In this document: positions 62,416 to 64,000 of the stretch, piece by piece
How positions within the stretch are numbered: position 1 is the first letter of the stretch
Layout: each line of letters opens with the position of its first letter
Origin: Clostridioides difficile
Lineage (GTDB): Bacteria > Bacillota > Clostridia > Peptostreptococcales > Peptostreptococcaceae
Assembly: GCA_012955965.1 (NCBI GenBank)
Contig: JABBZI010000005.1
Location: 1 to 64,000 of the forward strand
Length of the DNA: 64,000 nt
Direction: 5' to 3'
Program-made: the position numbers and the translations under genes
The notes under the pieces: generated by a model
The model's database searches: none
Seen by the model: the letters and a program-made list of their open reading frames with translations, nothing else
Told to the model about the DNA's origin: nothing

Positions 62416-63330
62416 ATGGATAATAAGGAATTAAAAGAATTTTGTAATCTTATAGGATTAAAGTGTGTAGGAATAGCTGGTATAGATAAGTATGATAATC
62501 TAAAAAAGATACTTCAAGATAGACAGGAAAAAGATTATTTGACTGGTATGGAAGAACCAATAATTGAAAATAGAATTAATCCAAGAAATATAATGGAGGA
62601 TGCTAATTCTATAATAGTATGTGCATTTCCATATCATATAAACAGAGAAGAAAAAAATGAAAATTCAAATTTATCAAAATATTGCTATGGTAGGGACTAT
62701 CATATTGTAGTAAAGGACTTTTTACAACAAATTTGTGATTATATATCTAACACAGTAGAAGATTTTAAATACAAGATATTTGCTGATAATGGGCCATTAG
62801 TTGACAGATATTTAGCTTATTTATCAGGTATAGGATATTTTGGAATAAACAATAACATCATAACTGATGAGTATGGTTCTTATATATTTATAGGATATAT
62901 AGTAAATAATTATAAATTTGAGGAAGATAAACCACTAGAAAAAAGTTGTTTTAAATGTGGTAAGTGTGTAAAATATTGTCCGGGAAATGCTATATTAGGA
63001 AATTATGATATGAATCCCAAGAAATGTTTATCGTATATAACTCAAAAAAAAGGAGATTTGTCAGAGGAAGAAAAATCTGTTTTAAAGAGTAGTAAAAAGG
63101 TATTTGGGTGTGATATCTGTCAAGAAGTATGTCCACATAATGTTGGAATACCAACAACTCATATTTTGGAATTTAAAGAAAATATAATAGATTATTTGGA
63201 TTATGATGAGGTACAGAATATTTCAAATAAAGAATTCAAAAGAAGATATGGAGATAGAGCCTTTAGTTGGAGGGGCAGAAATATAATAAAGAGAAATATG
63301 GAAATAATTTTAGATAAGTATAATGACTAA
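62416..63330 (+). CDS. queG: Epoxyqueuosine reductase QueG
   Basis: A 304-aa cobalamin-dependent iron-sulfur protein that makes queuosine in tRNA by reducing epoxyqueuosine. It has the DUF1730-type N-domain (SIIVCAFPYH, YGRDYHIVVKD, DNGPLVDRYLAY) and two 4Fe-4S clusters (CFKCGKCVKYCPGNAI and CDICQEVCPHN). It is shorter than E. coli QueG (about 380 aa) because the C-terminal HEAT-like region is missing, which is usual in many Firmicutes. Start ATG 62416 follows AAAAAGGAA. Followed by the Lon-type gene. Confidence 0.9.
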   Translation: MDNKELKEFCNLIGLKCVGIAGIDKYDNLKKILQDRQEKDYLTGMEEPIIENRINPRNIMEDANSIIVCAFPYHINREEKNENSNLSKYCYGRDYHIVVKDFLQQICDYISNTVEDFKYKIFADNGPLVDRYLAYLSGIGYFGINNNIITDEYGSYIFIGYIVNNYKFEEDKPLEKSCFKCGKCVKYCPGNAILGNYDMNPKKCLSYITQKKGDLSEEEKSVLKSSKKVFGCDICQEVCPHNVGIPTTHILEFKENIIDYLDYDEVQNISNKEFKRRYGDRAFSWRGRNIIKRNMEIILDKYND

Positions 63331-63435
63331 TAATAAGAGTCTATTTCATATACTTTAATGTGAACTTACTTTAACACTTATTGTATCAAAGTCATATTAT
63401 ATCATTAACGTTAAATATGGGGAGGTGGGGGAATA

Positions 63436-64000
63436 TTGAAATATAATAATACATCTGAAATAAATCCACTAGATTGTATATTAGGGCAAGAAAGAGCAGT
63501 AGAAGCTATGGAATTAGGTCTAAGAATAAATAATCTAGCCTATAACATATACCTAGCTGGTGAATCTGGAACAGGAAAAAGTACTTATGCCTTAAAGGTT
63601 TTGAATGAATATGCATCCCAAAAAAATACACATAAAGATTGGTGCTATATATATAATTTTGAAAACCCTAGAGAGCCTATTATAGTTGAGTTAGAAAAAG
63701 GGTTTGGAAGAGAACTTAAGAAAGATATGGAGAAGTTAATTGAAAGCCTTTTAGAGGATTTTAAAAATGCGTTTGAAAGTGAAAGTTTTGAAATAGAAAA
63801 AAATAAACTTTTGGACGAATATGAAATAGAAAAAGATATGTTACTAAAGCAAATTAAGAAATATGGAGAAGAAAAAGGATTTAAATTAAAACAGAGTAAA
63901 ATGGGAATAGTCTTTATACCTTTGAAAGAAGAGGAAGATGAAAGTGATATATCTGATGAAGAGTTTTATAAGGCAAAAAGAGAACTAGAAAACATGGCTA
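63436..64000 (+). CDS. Lon-family AAA+ protease (LonB-like), N-terminal part
   Basis: The window ends inside this gene; 188 whole codons are visible and the frame is open to the end. It begins at TTG 63436, about 10 nt after GGAGG. It has LGQERAVEAMELGLRI and Walker A AGESGTGKS, then a charged coiled-coil insert, the pattern of the Lon-type AAA_32 proteins (LonB/YcbZ-like). The proteolytic Ser-Lys domain would lie beyond the window, so the protease call is inferred. Not preceded by a clear promoter. Confidence 0.75.
   Translation, partial: MKYNNTSEINPLDCILGQERAVEAMELGLRINNLAYNIYLAGESGTGKSTYALKVLNEYASQKNTHKDWCYIYNFENPREPIIVELEKGFGRELKKDMEKLIESLLEDFKNAFESESFEIEKNKLLDEYEIEKDMLLKQIKKYGEEKGFKLKQSKMGIVFIPLKEEEDESDISDEEFYKAKRELENMA

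Noticed and set aside
61325-63330. Prophage remnant around the RusA-like gene
   Set aside because: Neighbours are a reductase, queG and a Lon-type gene; no integrase, portal or att repeat seen.

Overview
The window is AT-rich, low-GC clostridial DNA with strong Shine-Dalgarno sequences. Gene content and order match the Clostridioides difficile chromosome from about cwpV (CD0514 in strain 630) to past sleC-prsW (CD0551-CD0552). The species assignment rests on recognised proteins (SleC, PrsW, the single chemotaxis locus with an embedded response regulator-GGDEF protein) and gene order recalled from memory, not on a database search. No rRNA, tRNA, CRISPR array, insertion sequence or prophage was seen.

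Layout. 1-7.9 kb: the tail of a repeat-type surface protein (probably CwpV), a secreted D-Ala-D-Ala carboxypeptidase, an orphan LevR-type sigma-54 activator, a split threonine/serine exporter, and a gate-domain membrane protein behind a structured leader. 8.2-15.9 kb: a short KdpD/KdpE-like two-component pair, a double-GGDEF/EAL protein and an unusual HTH regulator. 16-27.9 kb: two peptide or acyl-amino-acid use modules (M20 peptidase plus AbgT transporter; M20D amidohydrolase plus a two-gene membrane unit facing a WYL regulator), with a membrane diguanylate cyclase, an MBL-fold hydrolase, a TipA-like MerR regulator and two small proteins. 28.9-38 kb: a compact chemotaxis operon, cheY-cheC-cheD-cheW-(REC-GGDEF)-MCP-cheA-cheW-cheR-cheB. 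38-45 kb: envelope and metabolic genes, then a BlaI-type repressor, an M56 (BlaR1-like) membrane protease without a penicillin sensor, and two tandemly duplicated secreted proteins. 45.7-48 kb: iorAB behind a sigma-54 promoter. 48.5-64 kb: membrane protein, sleC, prsW, an RNA methyltransferase, tandem signal peptidases, a TIM-barrel protein, a nucleoside-kinase-like protein, glutaminase, an ArsR-type regulator, endonuclease IV, an Fe-S aldo/keto reductase, a RusA-like protein, queG, and the start of a Lon-family protease.

How the genes work together. The best candidate for an undescribed system is at 42.0-45.0 kb. Three promoters (blaI-like gene and both secreted paralogues) carry paired copies of one dyad, ACTA-N6-TAGT, the half-site pattern of BlaI/MecI operators. 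One copy sits between -35 and -10 and the other about three helical turns downstream. This predicts a closed circuit: an M56 protease senses something other than a beta-lactam through a Ser/Lys/Asn/Glu-rich outer tail, inactivates the repressor, and releases two small secreted proteins of unknown function. Secondary themes are c-di-GMP signalling (three GGDEF proteins, one inside the chemotaxis operon), sigma-54 control of amino-acid fermentation, and several operator-like dyads at small operons.

Several starts were moved from the longest open frame to the codon served by the Shine-Dalgarno; each case is explained in its entry.
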